From Chloracidobacterium sp. (GTDB lineage Bacteria; Acidobacteriota; Blastocatellia; Pyrinomonadales; Pyrinomonadaceae), in the NCBI GenBank assembly GCA_016720705.1, contig JADKKB010000008.1:1-64000 (forward strand): DNA of 64,000 bases, read 5' to 3'. Positions 1 through 9,764 of this stretch are shown one piece after another. The notes beneath the pieces are model-generated. The model was not told the DNA's origin, ran no database searches, and was given only the letters and a program-made list of their open reading frames with translations. The translations under genes and the position numbers were made by a program. Position 1 is the first letter of the stretch; each line of letters opens with the position of its first letter.

Positions 1-864
1 GGGTTGATAAAACAATTTCTCCGGCAAAGTTGAGCGAGCTCGCCGAGTTGAGATTTGTTGGAATGTTTTGTCCGACAATAACGAGGCCGAAACTGGAGTT
101 GTTGAGCCTTGTCTGAAGTTTCCCTAGAGATTGAGGCTCCGTCTACCCGGTTCGCGGATCGTAAAAACCAAAATTGCTTTGCTTTCCCTGAACTATCTCC
201 GTTGCCTTGATCTCCCTTTCAGTCTCCTGGGATATCTTTCAGCGGCAAATGGAGTCGGAAGCGTGCTGCCGAATCTGCCTTGCTGCCTTAAGCCGGCGAT
301 ACACCTGCACGCCGCGCGAAACACTTAGCCCCAGAGTTTCCATGTACGGCGGACACACGTTGACCGTCCTCCGTTGCGAGGGCGTTGATTATTCGTCCGT
401 TCGACTACAGATTTCGTCCATAAAGATACATAGAGACGGTCCTTCGCCGGCGTTATAAGCAGCTAAAACAGACTCCAGTCTCCAATCAAATAGGCGTCCC
501 AAATACTCCACATACTTCGCTGCCGCTGATAGCGATGAGGTCGCTCATACGGGTTCGTAAACCCAAACCGGGCAACAATCGCGGGCATGAACTGCATCCA
601 ATCCCACGGGCGTTCTTTGGACTGGTCAGCCATGGCCGGAACCGCGTTCGTTATGAAGCAATAGTCCATAGGATGAGCGGGTCACGCCTTCGCTTTTGCG
701 GCCTTACTATCGTCGCCTCGAATAACCTGGACGTGAAAGTACGTCCATTCTTCCGGTGATGTTCGAAAGCAGTTGTTTTTCCTGCGCTCTAGCAGCTAAG
801 AAACCAGTAAAAGTATGAATAACAATGCTGATCGGGTGTGTGATTCATTGTTTTCACTTATCAC
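1..864 (-). CDS. VirB1-like lytic transglycosylase, frame-disrupted, partial at left edge
   Basis: Read on the minus strand, the three frames together give a signal-peptide-like start (GTG at 864, then a hydrophobic run ending in LAARAQ), then an SLT transglycosylase domain. Recognisable pieces are WMQFMPAIVARFGFTNPYE (about 600-540), DWSLF (about 467), and AYNAGEG (about 450-430), the family hallmark, followed by RGVQVYRRLKAARQI (about 320-270). The pieces lie in different frames, so at least four single-base shifts separate them. This gene would cleave peptidoglycan so that a conjugation apparatus can be assembled. It is divergent from the VirB2-B6-like genes, which supports a VirB1 role. 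The C-terminal part runs off the left edge. The frame breaks match those in neighbouring genes and are probably sequence errors. The family is well supported; exact ends are not. Confidence 0.6.
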
Positions 865-1018
865 TCGTCCTTCGCTAACCGATGCGCCGCCGATGTGTGC
901 CGCCGATGGGCCGCGTGCCGATCTCGAACGGCACGAACCTTGCAGAGCGGTGAAAGTATTGACGCATCTGGCCCTTTTTCCGGGTTCGTCAACGAAAACT
1001 TATAAACCGAGGACGACT

Positions 1019-1360
1019 ATGAAAAAAAACTACTGACACTTATCAAAAGCCATGTACCTGCACTGGCGCCGCTCGGATTAATGTTGCTTTTCACGCAACT
1101 GACTTCTGCACAAGGCCCGATCTTCACCGGAGATGCAAGTAACCTCTCAACATCATTCGTGAAGCCCTTAAGCTCATGGCGATCATTCTCTTCTGTCTAG
1201 GAGCGGTCGGCGTGGCTCGGTCGATCTATAACAAGATGACCGGAAAGGAATGGGGCAACCAGGCGTTCGGTTCGCTCCTGTCGTTTGCGTTCGGAACGAT
1301 CGTCGCGGTGTTCTGGCAGCTTGCACAAGGACGTGCGGTCGGGTTGATACGAACTTCTAG
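1019..1360 (+). CDS. VirB2/TrbC-like pilin subunit (frameshifted)
   Basis: The start ATG follows an AGGA-type ribosome site. After a run of eight A residues, where the frame slips, the text reads as a signal peptide (LLTLIKSHVPALAPLGLMLL, ending TSAQG). A second shift leads to two hydrophobic segments, MAIILFCLGAVGVARSIYNK and a second one around FGSLLSFAFGTIVAVFW. It ends GLDTNF and TAG at 1358-1360. Signal peptide plus two membrane spans in about 110 residues is the layout of VirB2/TrbC conjugative pilins. Its place directly before VirB3- and VirB4-like genes supports this. The A-run at 1022-1029 is a likely site of an indel error. Pilins vary too much for a firm family call from sequence alone. 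Confidence 0.6.
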
Positions 1361-1371
1361 GAGGAAGCCAT

Positions 1372-1706
1372 ATGAGAAGACGTGCAACACGACCTAATGT
1401 TTTCCGTGGTCTGAAGCGGTTCGGGGTCTATTCTACCGACTGGAAGTTTATCCTGATCCCCACTGCGATCGCCTACATCGTTCCTTTTGTTTTCGGGCTT
1501 TGGGTGGGCTACGTTCCGCTGGGATTCCCATTGGGACTGCTAGTTTTCTGATTCTTTTGGGAATCTTTAACTATCTGCGTTTGAGTAAGCCTTCCTACTG
1601 GCTTTCTCAGAAGCTTGACGCCGAGATAGCCCGATGGACTGAGTATCGCCCGCCGCTCCAAGGCGAACTCGAACCGACAAGTTGGAAGACATCGAACAGG
1701 AAATAA
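1372..1706 (+). CDS. VirB3/TrbD-like T4SS inner-membrane protein (frameshifted)
   Basis: ATG at 1372 is preceded by a strong GGAGGA ribosome site that overlaps the stop of the pilin gene. The protein (about 110 residues) begins MRRRATRPNVFRGLKRFGVY, has two hydrophobic segments near its middle (ILIPTAIAYIVPFVFGLWVG and a second ending ILLGIFNYLR) and a charged C-terminus ending KTSNRK. One single-base shift near 1535-1550 separates the two halves. Small size, a basic N-terminus, a double membrane segment and position between pilin and VirB4 are what is expected of VirB3/TrbD, which anchors VirB4 at the inner membrane. The next ATG (1709) follows its stop after two bases. Confidence 0.6.
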
Positions 1707-1708
1707 GC

Positions 1709-4563
1709 ATGGACACAGCAAACCTAACATTCGCACAAATCGCAATCTCTTTTCGGAGGACTTCTTTCCGTCGGTCTTGGATTGGTAGCCGGATTTCGTT
1801 TCATCCCGGCAGTGAGATCGCTATCGAGCCGTACTCCATTGGACCGCGGGTCACGAACTCAACTCATCGAGAATGCAGAAGCAGGTCGGATATTACCTAC
1901 CGAGATCGCGGGCCTGGACAGGAACACTATCCGTTACCGAGATGGCAGCTATGGAAGGCCTATATTTTCGAACCGTCGAACAGTCTTTACATCGACGGTT
2001 ACGTGACTGAACAACGGATCGACGAGCTAAAAACGATACTGAAATTCGAGAAGCCGGAGAACACGATCATTCAGTTTCGGTTCCTAAATTCGCTCGACAC
2101 GGGTGAGGTGCTTCGGTCACATCTCTCATCCAGAGACACCGCATCATCCGATCCGGTCGCCGGTGTGCTTCCAGGCCCCAATCTTGCGCTTCACGAGGAA
2201 GCGATCAGATCCGGCGAAGTTGTGCGACAAACCGCAACGGTCTGGATACGGGTTCCGTACGTGATCCAGGGGAAAAGGGAATGATGTCTTTGCTCTTGCC
2301 TTCTATTTCAAAGGACGTAAGGGATCACGGGTTTGCACGACTATTCGCTTTCCCCTCAAAAGGATAAGAAATCGCGAAAGTGAATTGATGGTGCAGAGAG
2401 GTGCAAAGTGAAGCCGCCTGCAAACTAAAAGCTTCACGAGTATTTCAATCATTCGAAGCCAATTTTCCGCGCAGCTTGCATCTTCAGGAGATGAACCGAA
2501 CAGAGATATTTGAATCACTCTTTATCAGCCATCGCCGGGAGCACGGTCCTTTCCCCGATCTGGCAAGCTCAGATTGCGTCGATCTGCGGCGCTATCTTTG
2601 CAGTACAAATTGAGACAAAACGCGAGCAGTACATCCGTCACAATGGTACGCCTGCAAGTTTAGTCAGTCTCAAGACCCTTCCAAATGGCTTTGTAACGGC
2701 CGATATCATGCGGTACGTGACTGCGACGAAGGCCTTAGGTTTTCCGCACGAGATCGTCGTTGATTTGATGACAACTGAAAAACAGGCTGCAAAAAAAGAC
2801 CTCCAGAAGCGAATCGATCGTATCGACGGCAGCCGCAACACCTGGCTTAGGTTCCGTAATCTCAAAAGGACGCGGTTGTTATCAAGTCAGACCTTGAGGG
2901 CCTGCTCGAACAGGTCAGAAGGGACAATGAAGAGATCTGCAATCTCAGACTAAACGTTATTGTCTTTGCGGGCCGCTCAAAAGGGCTAAAGGAAACGCAT
3001 CGGCAGCTTGAGATTCTCGACGACCGATGTGATGCCGTAGTCTCAGCCATTCGCAAGAAGATCGGCGCGGACGCAATTAGAGAAGATGCGGTGCGGCAGC
3101 GAGCTATTTATCCGCGAATGCTTACTGGTGAACTTTCCTCGAAGCCAACAGGTCAGGAACTTACGGAAACGGCCGACTCGGTAATCTCATTTGTCCCAAC
3201 CGAAACTAGCTGGCGTGGAAGCGGGCGGCCGCACACGGCATCTTTATAACTCCGAACGGCCAGATGTTTGGTCTTGATCTCTACGATCGGGGACTGATCA
3301 AATCTCCAACAGTCATCGTCACCGCGGCGTCCGGTGAAGGCAAATCATTTCTTGCGGCGATGCTGATCACGGACATCCGGGCTCACCGCGGAAACGTAAA
3401 GGTCCGCGTGATGGACTACCGGCATTCGTTCAAGCCTATCTGTAAACTTTTTGGCGGCCGTCACATCGAGTTTAACGAAGCCGATCCCAAACCGATCAAC
3501 ATCTGGAACTATCCGGGAATCGAGGAAGGTAACCGTCCTACCAAAGCGCCAGCTTTCAATGGTGTTGATGGACATCCTCATTCTAAGCAAGACAGCAAAG
3601 ACAGACGCGATCACAAGTGCTATTGCCTCCACTGTTATCGATGAGGTCTATAAGATGTCGCTGGCTCGAAACGGAGACGGCAGACCGAAGTTTCAGCCAA
3701 CTCTCGGACATTTTCTGGATGTTCTTAAGACCTATCACTGGGAGCCTGCACAGCAGGGCCAGGCGAGCGAGCTTTACTTGAAACTTAATGTTCACCGAAA
3801 AGACCCGTGGCTTAACTCGCCGACCCATCCCGACTATGACGTGCCATCGATGTTCGATGTGTTTGAACTTTCGGGCATCAGTGGCCTTGACGAGAAGATC
3901 CGCGAGAGCGTCGGCTTTCGGATCAGCGCCCAGATAATGCAGGAGATAGGCGAGGAAGACGAGCGGAAGCAAAAGACACCGATTCTGTTCCTTTGCGACG
4001 AAATGCGCGAGATCAACAAGCACTTTCCGGCGATTCAGGAACTCATTGCCGAGGCATCAGTGACCGGCCGTAAAGAAGGTCTTGTTACCGTCCTATTCTC
4101 GCAGGCTTACGAGCATTTTACGGGAACGACAGAGCGGCCGAATGAGATCGGAATTGACCTTGTAAAGAACTCCGGCGTAAAGATGATCGGCAAACAGATC
4201 GGAGGTTTTGACCGACTGGCCGCTGACTGCGAGCTGGCTCCTGAGACGGTTGCAGCGATCCGTGCGATCAGAAACCAATACGGAAGATACACCCAGTGGG
4301 TTTTTGTCATCGGCAGCGGAGCGGACAAGATCGTCCAGATGGCCGAAATCCGGCTGTCGCCGGCAATGCTTTGGGCGAATACGAATGACACGAACGAAGC
4401 GAATGCGCGAAGACTTGTCGAGAATATTCGGCCCGACCTGCCGCCTGAGATCGTCGTGTCCTGGCTGGCCTCAAAGTACCCGAGCGGATTGACCGCAGTC
4501 GGACTCACGGAAATATCTTCTTTTGACCTGAATGAATTGAACGGTTTGGAGGTATCAGCATGA
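1709..4563 (+). CDS. virB4: VirB4/TrbE-type conjugation ATPase (several frameshifts)
   Basis: This is the AAA+ motor ATPase of the conjugation channel. The reading frame is broken near 1755, 1955, 2280, 2500, 2865, 3250 and 3530, yet the pieces join into one protein of about 950 residues, normal for VirB4. The N-terminal piece has a membrane-type segment (SVGLGLVAGFRF). The ATPase domain holds Walker A ASGEGKSF (about 3330-3355), VRVMDYRHSFKP, and Walker B ILFLCDE (about 3983-4002) followed by MREINKHFPAIQELIAEAS. The C-terminus is intact from 3640 to the TGA at 4561-4563. That stop overlaps the ATG (4560) of the TrbJ-like gene, so the genes are translationally coupled. Both sides of every break keep family similarity, which points to indel errors and not decay. 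Confidence 0.85.
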
Positions 4564-5388
4564 TCGGAAATAACGAAACAATAAGACAAATCGTTCTCGG
4601 GTAATCCTTTCTTCGATCTTCATCGGGATCGACGTTCGCCCGGCCCAGGCACAGTGGACGGTATTCGATCCGTCGCAATACGTTCTCCAAGTTGAAAAGG
4701 GTCGAAGAGGCGGCCCGGTGGCTTGAGACCATCAACCACTATATCGATACCTATGAGCAAGCGGTCAAGCAGTACGAAAAGATGATTGAAAGCGTAACTA
4801 ATTTGAGAGGGATTCTCGGCAAGGTTGAAGAGCAGGTCATGCGGCACAAGCAGCTGATAACTACCTACGCGACTATCGGACGGCTCATTCGCGGGACCTT
4901 CGAACTTAAGAAACGAATTGAGGCGACCATCACCAGCCAAATTCATTCAGTCGTCAATATTGCAAGACGCCTTAAGAACGGCATCTTCGATATGGACGCA
5001 AACAAGCGGGACCTTGATGATTTTCTTCGGCATTCGATCGGGCGAAGCGCCGACGCCCACCTAAAGAATCTCGAACGCCTCGCAAAGCTAGATTCGGAAC
5101 TCGAACGGATGCTCTTTGACCGAGAAAACATGCTTCTCGATCTAGCCAAGCTTTACGAAGAACGCGAGAAGATCGCTGATGAAACGCGAGCGATAGAAGC
5201 TAATCCAGCGGCAAATCGGGATGGCGTTCAGTCTCTGATAGACCAAATGTTGGCGATCAATCTCCGCATATCAACCGTCGAAGGTCAACTGCGAACTTGA
5301 AGCGAAGATACAGGCCAAATTTATCGCCTACGGCCTCAAGATCGAGCAGATGACCGAGTTTCGGAAAAGAGATCCGCCGAAGCACTGA
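4560..5388 (+). CDS. TrbJ/VirB5-like secreted conjugation protein (frameshifted)
   Basis: ATG at 4560 overlaps the VirB4 stop. After a frame slip near 4603 it reads as a signal peptide ending RPAQAQW, then VFDPSQYVLQVEKR, the sequence type found at the mature start of TrbJ (VFDPTNY-like). Two long helical stretches rich in E, K, R and L follow, and the frame shifts again near 5295 to end with FRKRDPPKH and TGA at 5386. Total about 275 residues, mostly alpha-helical or coiled coil. TrbJ/VirB5 proteins are periplasmic or pilus-tip proteins that help assemble the mating channel. The position between VirB4 and a VirB6-like protein is the usual one. Confidence 0.6.
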
Positions 5389-5389
5389 G

Positions 5390-5488
5390 ATGATGACTGG
5401 GATCACACGAGCCTCGGATGACTTTCTACGCGAACTCGAACGCTATGAAGTATGGAATGACGACGTCTATGAAAGCCCTCTTCCATAA
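5390..5488 (+). CDS. Small ORF after the TrbJ-like gene, possibly its true C-terminus
   Basis: ATG ATG directly after the TrbJ-like stop opens a 32-residue frame beginning MMTGITRASDDFLRELERY and rich in acidic residues. It has no recognisable family. In this indel-rich stretch it may be the real tail of the TrbJ-like protein shifted into another frame, or a small independent protein. I cannot decide between these. Confidence 0.3.
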   Translation: MMTGITRASDDFLRELERYEVWNDDVYESPLP

Positions 5489-5528
5489 TCGCCAGAATAT
5501 AGGATCTAAGAACTAAAACATCAAAGCC

Positions 5529-7763
5529 ATGAAAAACGTGACCTCTTTTCGCCACGCTTTAGCGACAGCTCTATTCATTCTTGCCTACTTCGTCTCGCCA
5601 TACCTCCTCGCCTCGAAAGCGGCCGGGCAAACCCGGCCGCGCCCTCCTCGTGTCGAAGGGCAGACTCCAGTAGGAACGATGAACGGTCAACCTGTAACGG
5701 CAAATGACCTAATAATGACGATCAACTCGGACTCTCCTTTTATGCCGCCGCTGGATGGGAGTCCGGCGCCGATACTTCGGCAGTTCGAGAATAAATATCC
5801 AGCTAACCCAGTCGCGAGTCCTTCTCCCGGCCCGGTCGTTCCGCCAAAACCTCCTGCACCGAGTTTCAGCGAACAGATCAAGAATCTCATGCGGACTGGA
5901 CAGGAATGGCTATTTCAATCCGTTCTCAATACCATCATAAAACCGCTGATGCCCATCCTTATGTTTCTAGCCTGGATCATCGCGAGCTTTGTTTTGATCC
6001 TCGCATTTATTCGTAGGTTCCATGACAACCGAGGTCTAGGACCCGAGCAACTCGTTGCCTGGGCGATCCGTTCGATCATTTTCATGGTATTGATCGGAGC
6101 GAGCCCGTTCATCATCGACGGCCTCACGATAACCGGCAAGTTCTTTGCGCGGCCAATTCGCGCCTACAACCGCTCACTGGTAGCCGAGTTTGACGACAAG
6201 ATGAAGAAGTATGTGAAAGCAAACTTTGCCGTTGAAGATCCCAACGAACTGCTTGCTGAACGTCTACCAAACGGGGAACCGGGGCTTGTCGGCATCATCA
6301 TGGATAAGGAATCGTCTGTGAAAGACATAACCGGTGAACTCAACATACTCGGATGGGATATGCCCCGAATGTTTACCTTTATGGTGATCGGGCAGAACAT
6401 CATAAAGTTCGGCGGATTGTTTCTTGCGATCGCGGGGCTATTCATATTGATAGGCCTGAAACTGGCGGCTCCTGTGCTGGCAGCTTTCGGCTTTGACGAG
6501 AAGTTTGCGGCTCAGATGTTCTACCCATTCTGTTGGGGCGTTGCAACATTCGCGCTGGCATTTCCGATGGTGAAGGAAGTGACTCTCTATGTTTGCTATG
6601 CATTCGGCGTTCTTGCTCTTTCGATCTACAACGGCGAAGCCACGTTCTCGCTCGATCCAGTAACCGCCAAAATCATAACCAACGGTGCTTATGATCCGGC
6701 TTCAAGTGCACTCATCGTTACATCTCTATTTTTTGTTTCAAGTCTCTGCTTCATTCTTGTACCGTGGCTTAGTTACCGGGTTCTTCGCGGGCAAGTTTAC
6801 GAAGGCGTTTCACAGATCTCGATGGGCTGGATGCTTTCGAGTATGGGAACCGCTCTTGAAACATACGGATTAGTTGCGGGAGCCGCTATCAATCGACAGG
6901 CCGAAAACACCCAAATTCAGGGCATCTACAATGCGGAGCAGACCGCCGCACGAAAATCCCTCGAGGCAGCTAATCAATCAACCGACGCTCGTTTGGTCTC
7001 GTCCGTCGCCGGAGTCGAAGGCGGTCTTACCACTAGTTTGGGACAGATCCGGGCAAATCAGGTGACACAGACATTGCTTGCCGAGGCGAGCAAGAACTAT
7101 GGTCTGAGCAGCAGCGCAGCGGCAACTAAGCGTGAGATCGCAGGAACACTGGCCGAAGCCCAGGGAACTAAAGAAGCTCGAACCATCGACGGAATGAAGG
7201 AAGTCGAACTGCGGGGTCAAGGCAATCTTGAGCGGTTTGGAATGAAAACCTACGAATTCACACCTGGTGGTTCCTCGATCGCCGGAACTTCTGTTCCGAT
7301 TCGCACGGGCCAAGAACTCTTCGACTGGTCGAGAAATAAGCATCCAATTCAAGAAGTGAACAAGCAGATGGACTCTACCACGCGAAGTAACATCGCACTT
7401 CAAAACAACAACACCGGCATCGTCGCGGACACGAAGGTAGAGGCAAGCAATGTTTATCAGGGTGAGATCAACCAAGCACTCGAAACTCAAGCCTCGCAAA
7501 GCAAGCAGGCTTTCAATACTGGAAGTTCGATCGCCTCTTCTAGCACTAGACAAGGAGCCGGAATCCAACTCTCAGGAATTCGCCGCTCGGCCGACATGGA
7601 GAAAGTATCAAATCAACTTAACTTTGAAGGCCGCACTGAGGCTGCGTCGATAAATCAGACCGCAGCGATGGAAGCTGCCAGACTCAGAATGGTGTCATCC
7701 GTCGTGACTGGGTTCTTTAGGGACATGGATCGGCGCCTAGAAGAAATGAAGCCAAAGTATTAG
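5529..7763 (+). CDS. TrbL/VirB6-like polytopic T4SS channel protein
   Basis: This 744-residue protein is intact. It has an N-terminal signal peptide (residues 1 to about 33), a Pro-rich stretch (35-115), then about six hydrophobic segments: around residues 136-164 (PLMPILMFLAWIIASFVLIL), 182-202, 288-320, 335-380 and 397-420. The C-terminal 290 residues are soluble, rich in Ala, Ser, Gln and Thr, and predicted helical. This arrangement is that of TrbL/VirB6, the polytopic inner-membrane part of the DNA channel, where long soluble tails are common. It closes the visible VirB1-B6 block. The genes expected next (VirB8, B9, B10, B11, D4) are absent and a mercury cassette follows instead. The family call rests on topology and context, since VirB6 proteins share little sequence. 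Confidence 0.7.
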   Translation: MKNVTSFRHALATALFILAYFVSPYLLASKAAGQTRPRPPRVEGQTPVGTMNGQPVTANDLIMTINSDSPFMPPLDGSPAPILRQFENKYPANPVASPSPGPVVPPKPPAPSFSEQIKNLMRTGQEWLFQSVLNTIIKPLMPILMFLAWIIASFVLILAFIRRFHDNRGLGPEQLVAWAIRSIIFMVLIGASPFIIDGLTITGKFFARPIRAYNRSLVAEFDDKMKKYVKANFAVEDPNELLAERLPNGEPGLVGIIMDKESSVKDITGELNILGWDMPRMFTFMVIGQNIIKFGGLFLAIAGLFILIGLKLAAPVLAAFGFDEKFAAQMFYPFCWGVATFALAFPMVKEVTLYVCYAFGVLALSIYNGEATFSLDPVTAKIITNGAYDPASSALIVTSLFFVSSLCFILVPWLSYRVLRGQVYEGVSQISMGWMLSSMGTALETYGLVAGAAINRQAENTQIQGIYNAEQTAARKSLEAANQSTDARLVSSVAGVEGGLTTSLGQIRANQVTQTLLAEASKNYGLSSSAAATKREIAGTLAEAQGTKEARTIDGMKEVELRGQGNLERFGMKTYEFTPGGSSIAGTSVPIRTGQELFDWSRNKHPIQEVNKQMDSTTRSNIALQNNNTGIVADTKVEASNVYQGEINQALETQASQSKQAFNTGSSIASSSTRQGAGIQLSGIRRSADMEKVSNQLNFEGRTEAASINQTAAMEAARLRMVSSVVTGFFRDMDRRLEEMKPKY

Positions 7764-7818
7764 TGCTTCGAGAATAGAGCAAGTTCGAAAATCTCCAGTA
7801 GACTTTGAAGTTTCTCGC

Positions 7819-7850
7819 TTGACACTGGTGTTGGGTCGAGGGTGTAAGAT
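7819..7850 (+). promoter_or_regulatory. MerR-family promoter/operator before merR
   Basis: A -35 box TTGACA (7819-7824) and a -10 box TAAGAT (7845-7850) are separated by 20 bp, longer than the usual 17. Overlong spacers are the hallmark of MerR-regulated promoters, where the activator untwists the DNA. The right half reads GAGGGTGT, as in known PbrR/CadR/ZntR-type operators, with an ACAC...GTGT dyad. It sits just before the GTG start of the regulator (7857), so the regulator probably controls its own operon. Confidence 0.65.
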
Positions 7851-7856
7851 TGAATT

Positions 7857-8282
7857 GTGGCTGAGAATGGAGCGTTACAGATCGGAGAGATTGCTGGGCT
7901 GGCTGGCGTCAGCGTAGATACGGTTCGCTATTACGAGAAGTTGAAATTGCTTCCGACGGCGGCACGGACGAATAGCGGTTATCGGGTGTTTTCTGTCCAG
8001 ACGGCTGATCGCATCAGGTTTATCAAACAGGCGCAAGAAATGGGATTTACGCTTGACGAGATTAGGCAGCTTTTTGTTTCTGATGGCGGTGAGAACCAAT
8101 GTAAAAGCGTGCGTGACCTTATCCAAGTTAAGTTAACTCAACTCGAAGGTAGAATGCGGCAGATGAAGAGTTTTAAGGGCTTTCTAAATCGACATCTTGT
8201 TGCGTGTGAAAACGAATTGGACGCACACGGAAAAGCGGCATCGTGTCCGGTTCTCACGACAATTGAAATATCGAGGAAGTAA
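7857..8282 (+). CDS. merR: MerR-family metal-responsive regulator
   Basis: This is a 141-residue one-component regulator. It starts at GTG 7857; no better start lies between the promoter and the conserved LQIGEIAGLAGVSVDTVRYY helix-turn-helix (residues 7-26). A dimerisation helix follows. Cys82, Cys117 and Cys130 closely match the three metal-binding cysteines of mercury MerR (82, 117, 126 in the classical protein). This supports Hg(II) or another thiophilic divalent ion as inducer. The operator in front looks more like the Pb/Cd/Zn type, so the metal is not certain. It is followed after 15 bases by the MerTP-like gene, in the same direction, implying one operon. Confidence 0.85.
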   Translation: MAENGALQIGEIAGLAGVSVDTVRYYEKLKLLPTAARTNSGYRVFSVQTADRIRFIKQAQEMGFTLDEIRQLFVSDGGENQCKSVRDLIQVKLTQLEGRMRQMKSFKGFLNRHLVACENELDAHGKAASCPVLTTIEISRK

Positions 8283-8297
8283 GCGAGGTGTTTTTGT

Positions 8298-8909
8298 ATG
8301 GAAAAATCTAATGTTTTCGTCGGTGGTGCAATGTTTGCGGCTTTTGTATCAAGCCTGTGTTGCGTGTTGCCGTTGATAGCAGTGATATTCGGATTCGGTG
8401 CATTTGGCACAGCGGCGATCTTTGAATCAGTGCGCTATCCGATGATCGGTGTGGCATTCGCGGCCTTGGGTTATGGCTTTTATCGGGTCTATTTTCGACG
8501 CGAAGAATGCGCCGAGGGCGAGGCTTGCGCAACTAAGCCAGTCAGTCGTATCAGCAAGATATTTCTTTGGATCGGAGCTATCGTTATCGTCGCGTTTGCT
8601 TTCTCGCCGTCATACTTGGGATACATCTCAGCGGCCATAACAAGTCCAACCACTCCAGCGGTGGAATCTGCTCCGATTGTTGTTCCAGAAGAATCGGCAA
8701 CGAAGAAAACTGTTGTTCTGCAAATTCGGGGTATGACGTGCGATGCATGTGAAACGCACATCGAAGTTCCGCTTCGCAAGCTAAAGGGTGTCATATCGGC
8801 AGATGCGAACTACAAAAATCACAACGTAACGGTTGTTTACGATACGGCACAGGTAACAGTCGAGACGATCAAACAAGCAATTTTGGCAACAGGTTACGAG
8901 TTGATATAA
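8298..8909 (+). CDS. Fused MerT-MerP mercuric ion transporter
   Basis: The 203-residue protein joins an inner-membrane MerT part to a MerP-like HMA domain. Three hydrophobic spans lie near residues 8-34, 46-65 and 88-111. The first carries the vicinal pair Cys21-Cys22 and the loop after the second carries Cys71 and Cys77, the two relay sites of MerT. The C-terminal domain (about 137-203) has GMTCDACETH (Cys148, Cys151), the metal-binding loop of HMA domains. MerTP fusions are known in several bacterial groups. The protein would import Hg(II) and hand it to a cytosolic reductase, yet none is found in this window. Codon use resembles the neighbours. Confidence 0.85.
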   Translation: MEKSNVFVGGAMFAAFVSSLCCVLPLIAVIFGFGAFGTAAIFESVRYPMIGVAFAALGYGFYRVYFRREECAEGEACATKPVSRISKIFLWIGAIVIVAFAFSPSYLGYISAAITSPTTPAVESAPIVVPEESATKKTVVLQIRGMTCDACETHIEVPLRKLKGVISADANYKNHNVTVVYDTAQVTVETIKQAILATGYELI

Positions 8910-8913
8910 AAAT

Positions 8914-9408
8914 ATGGATTGTTGTAGCAACGGTGCTGTAAAGGCGGACGAATCGCTGCTGACGGCGTGTCAAATATGCGGCGAGCCTGGCCGAATTGTT
9001 GCCAAGCAAACAGTCGTTCACCAAGTGATAAGCGAAAAGCTGTCGTCAGTCGGCGATGCGGAATATAGATTTTGCGGATCGGTTGACTGCGATGTTGTTT
9101 ATTATTCTGTGGACGGAAATGTCTTTACCACGGACGATGTTCGCGAGTTGGTTACGACCAAAATGAATGGTGATAACCGACCGCTTTGTTATTGTTTCGG
9201 ATTCACCGAGGGAAATGTGCGGCGGGAAATAGTATTGAAAGGCGAAACAACTATTCCGGCTCAAGTCACTCAATTCATCAAAGAAAAGCTCTGTGCTTGT
9301 GAGATTCGCAATCCTTCAGGCTCATGCTGTCTTGGTGAAATTAATCGAACAGTGCGACTAGTTGAGGAATTTTATTTTCACGCGGGTTCTGAAAAAGCGA
9401 TCAAATAG
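8914..9408 (+). CDS. Cys-rich CopZ N-domain-like [2Fe-2S]/zinc protein
   Basis: This 164-residue protein has 12 cysteines arranged in two groups. The N-terminal half (CC at 3-4, CQIC at 19-22, Cys54, Cys59) resembles a zinc-binding knuckle. The C-terminal half (CYC at 92-94, CAC at 127-129, SGSCC at 137-139) resembles a BFD-like [2Fe-2S] domain. The same pairing is known from the N-terminal domain of Archaeoglobus CopZ, but the HMA copper-chaperone domain is absent here. It starts 4 bases after the MerTP stop, so it is in the same operon. A redox or metal-sequestering role in Hg handling is inferred from context. Its 3' end overlaps the convergent VOC gene by 31 bases. Confidence 0.65.
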   Translation: MDCCSNGAVKADESLLTACQICGEPGRIVAKQTVVHQVISEKLSSVGDAEYRFCGSVDCDVVYYSVDGNVFTTDDVRELVTTKMNGDNRPLCYCFGFTEGNVRREIVLKGETTIPAQVTQFIKEKLCACEIRNPSGSCCLGEINRTVRLVEEFYFHAGSEKAIK

Positions 9409-9755
9409 CCGTTTGGGTCTTGAACTGCAAATTCTTTCATGCCGTAGTCCATCGTTTCGGGCCCCCAGGCGAAATTAACCTTATCACGAAATTCTAAAGC
9501 GAGAGCGTCTACTCCGTTTGTGAAAACATAGAACGTACCGCTGCAAATTGGAGCCGCAGGTGTTCCGTGCGGAGGTTCGGAATAAAACTGAAAGGTGATC
9601 TGTCCACGCGAAACCTCAGCCCACGTCGAGCTCGTCTCCGCTCCGTCACAGCCTGTTACCTCGAAGCCGAGTTTGCGATAATATGCCAATGTTTCCCCGA
9701 TATCCCGGACGAGGAGAGAAGGAACGAGTAGTTCGCTTAATCGAGTGTTTTCCAT
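9378..9755 (-). CDS. VOC/glyoxalase-fold protein
   Basis: A 125-residue single-domain vicinal-oxygen-chelate protein. The N-terminus LVPSLLVRDIGETLAYYRKL and the C-terminal FAVQDPNGYLIAFSEPA are typical of the glyoxalase/bleomycin-resistance superfamily. The final Glu in AFSE is the usual metal ligand. Such proteins are often metal-dependent isomerases, dioxygenases or drug-binding proteins; substrate is unknown. It lies 9 bases downstream of a second VOC protein carrying ankyrin repeats, suggesting a shared transcript. Its 3' end overlaps the mercury operon tail-to-tail. Confidence 0.85.
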   Translation of the reverse strand: MENTRLSELLVPSLLVRDIGETLAYYRKLGFEVTGCDGAETSSTWAEVSRGQITFQFYSEPPHGTPAAPICSGTFYVFTNGVDALALEFRDKVNFAWGPETMDYGMKEFAVQDPNGYLIAFSEPA

Positions 9756-9764
9756 AAATGATAC

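Noticed and set aside
1019..1040. Programmed frameshift at the A-run of the pilin gene
   Set aside because: Similar breaks occur without slippery sites in many other genes, so an indel error is the simpler explanation.
6978..7568. 196-residue minus-strand frame inside the TrbL/VirB6-like gene
   Set aside because: It is antisense to a well-supported membrane protein and lacks any domain.
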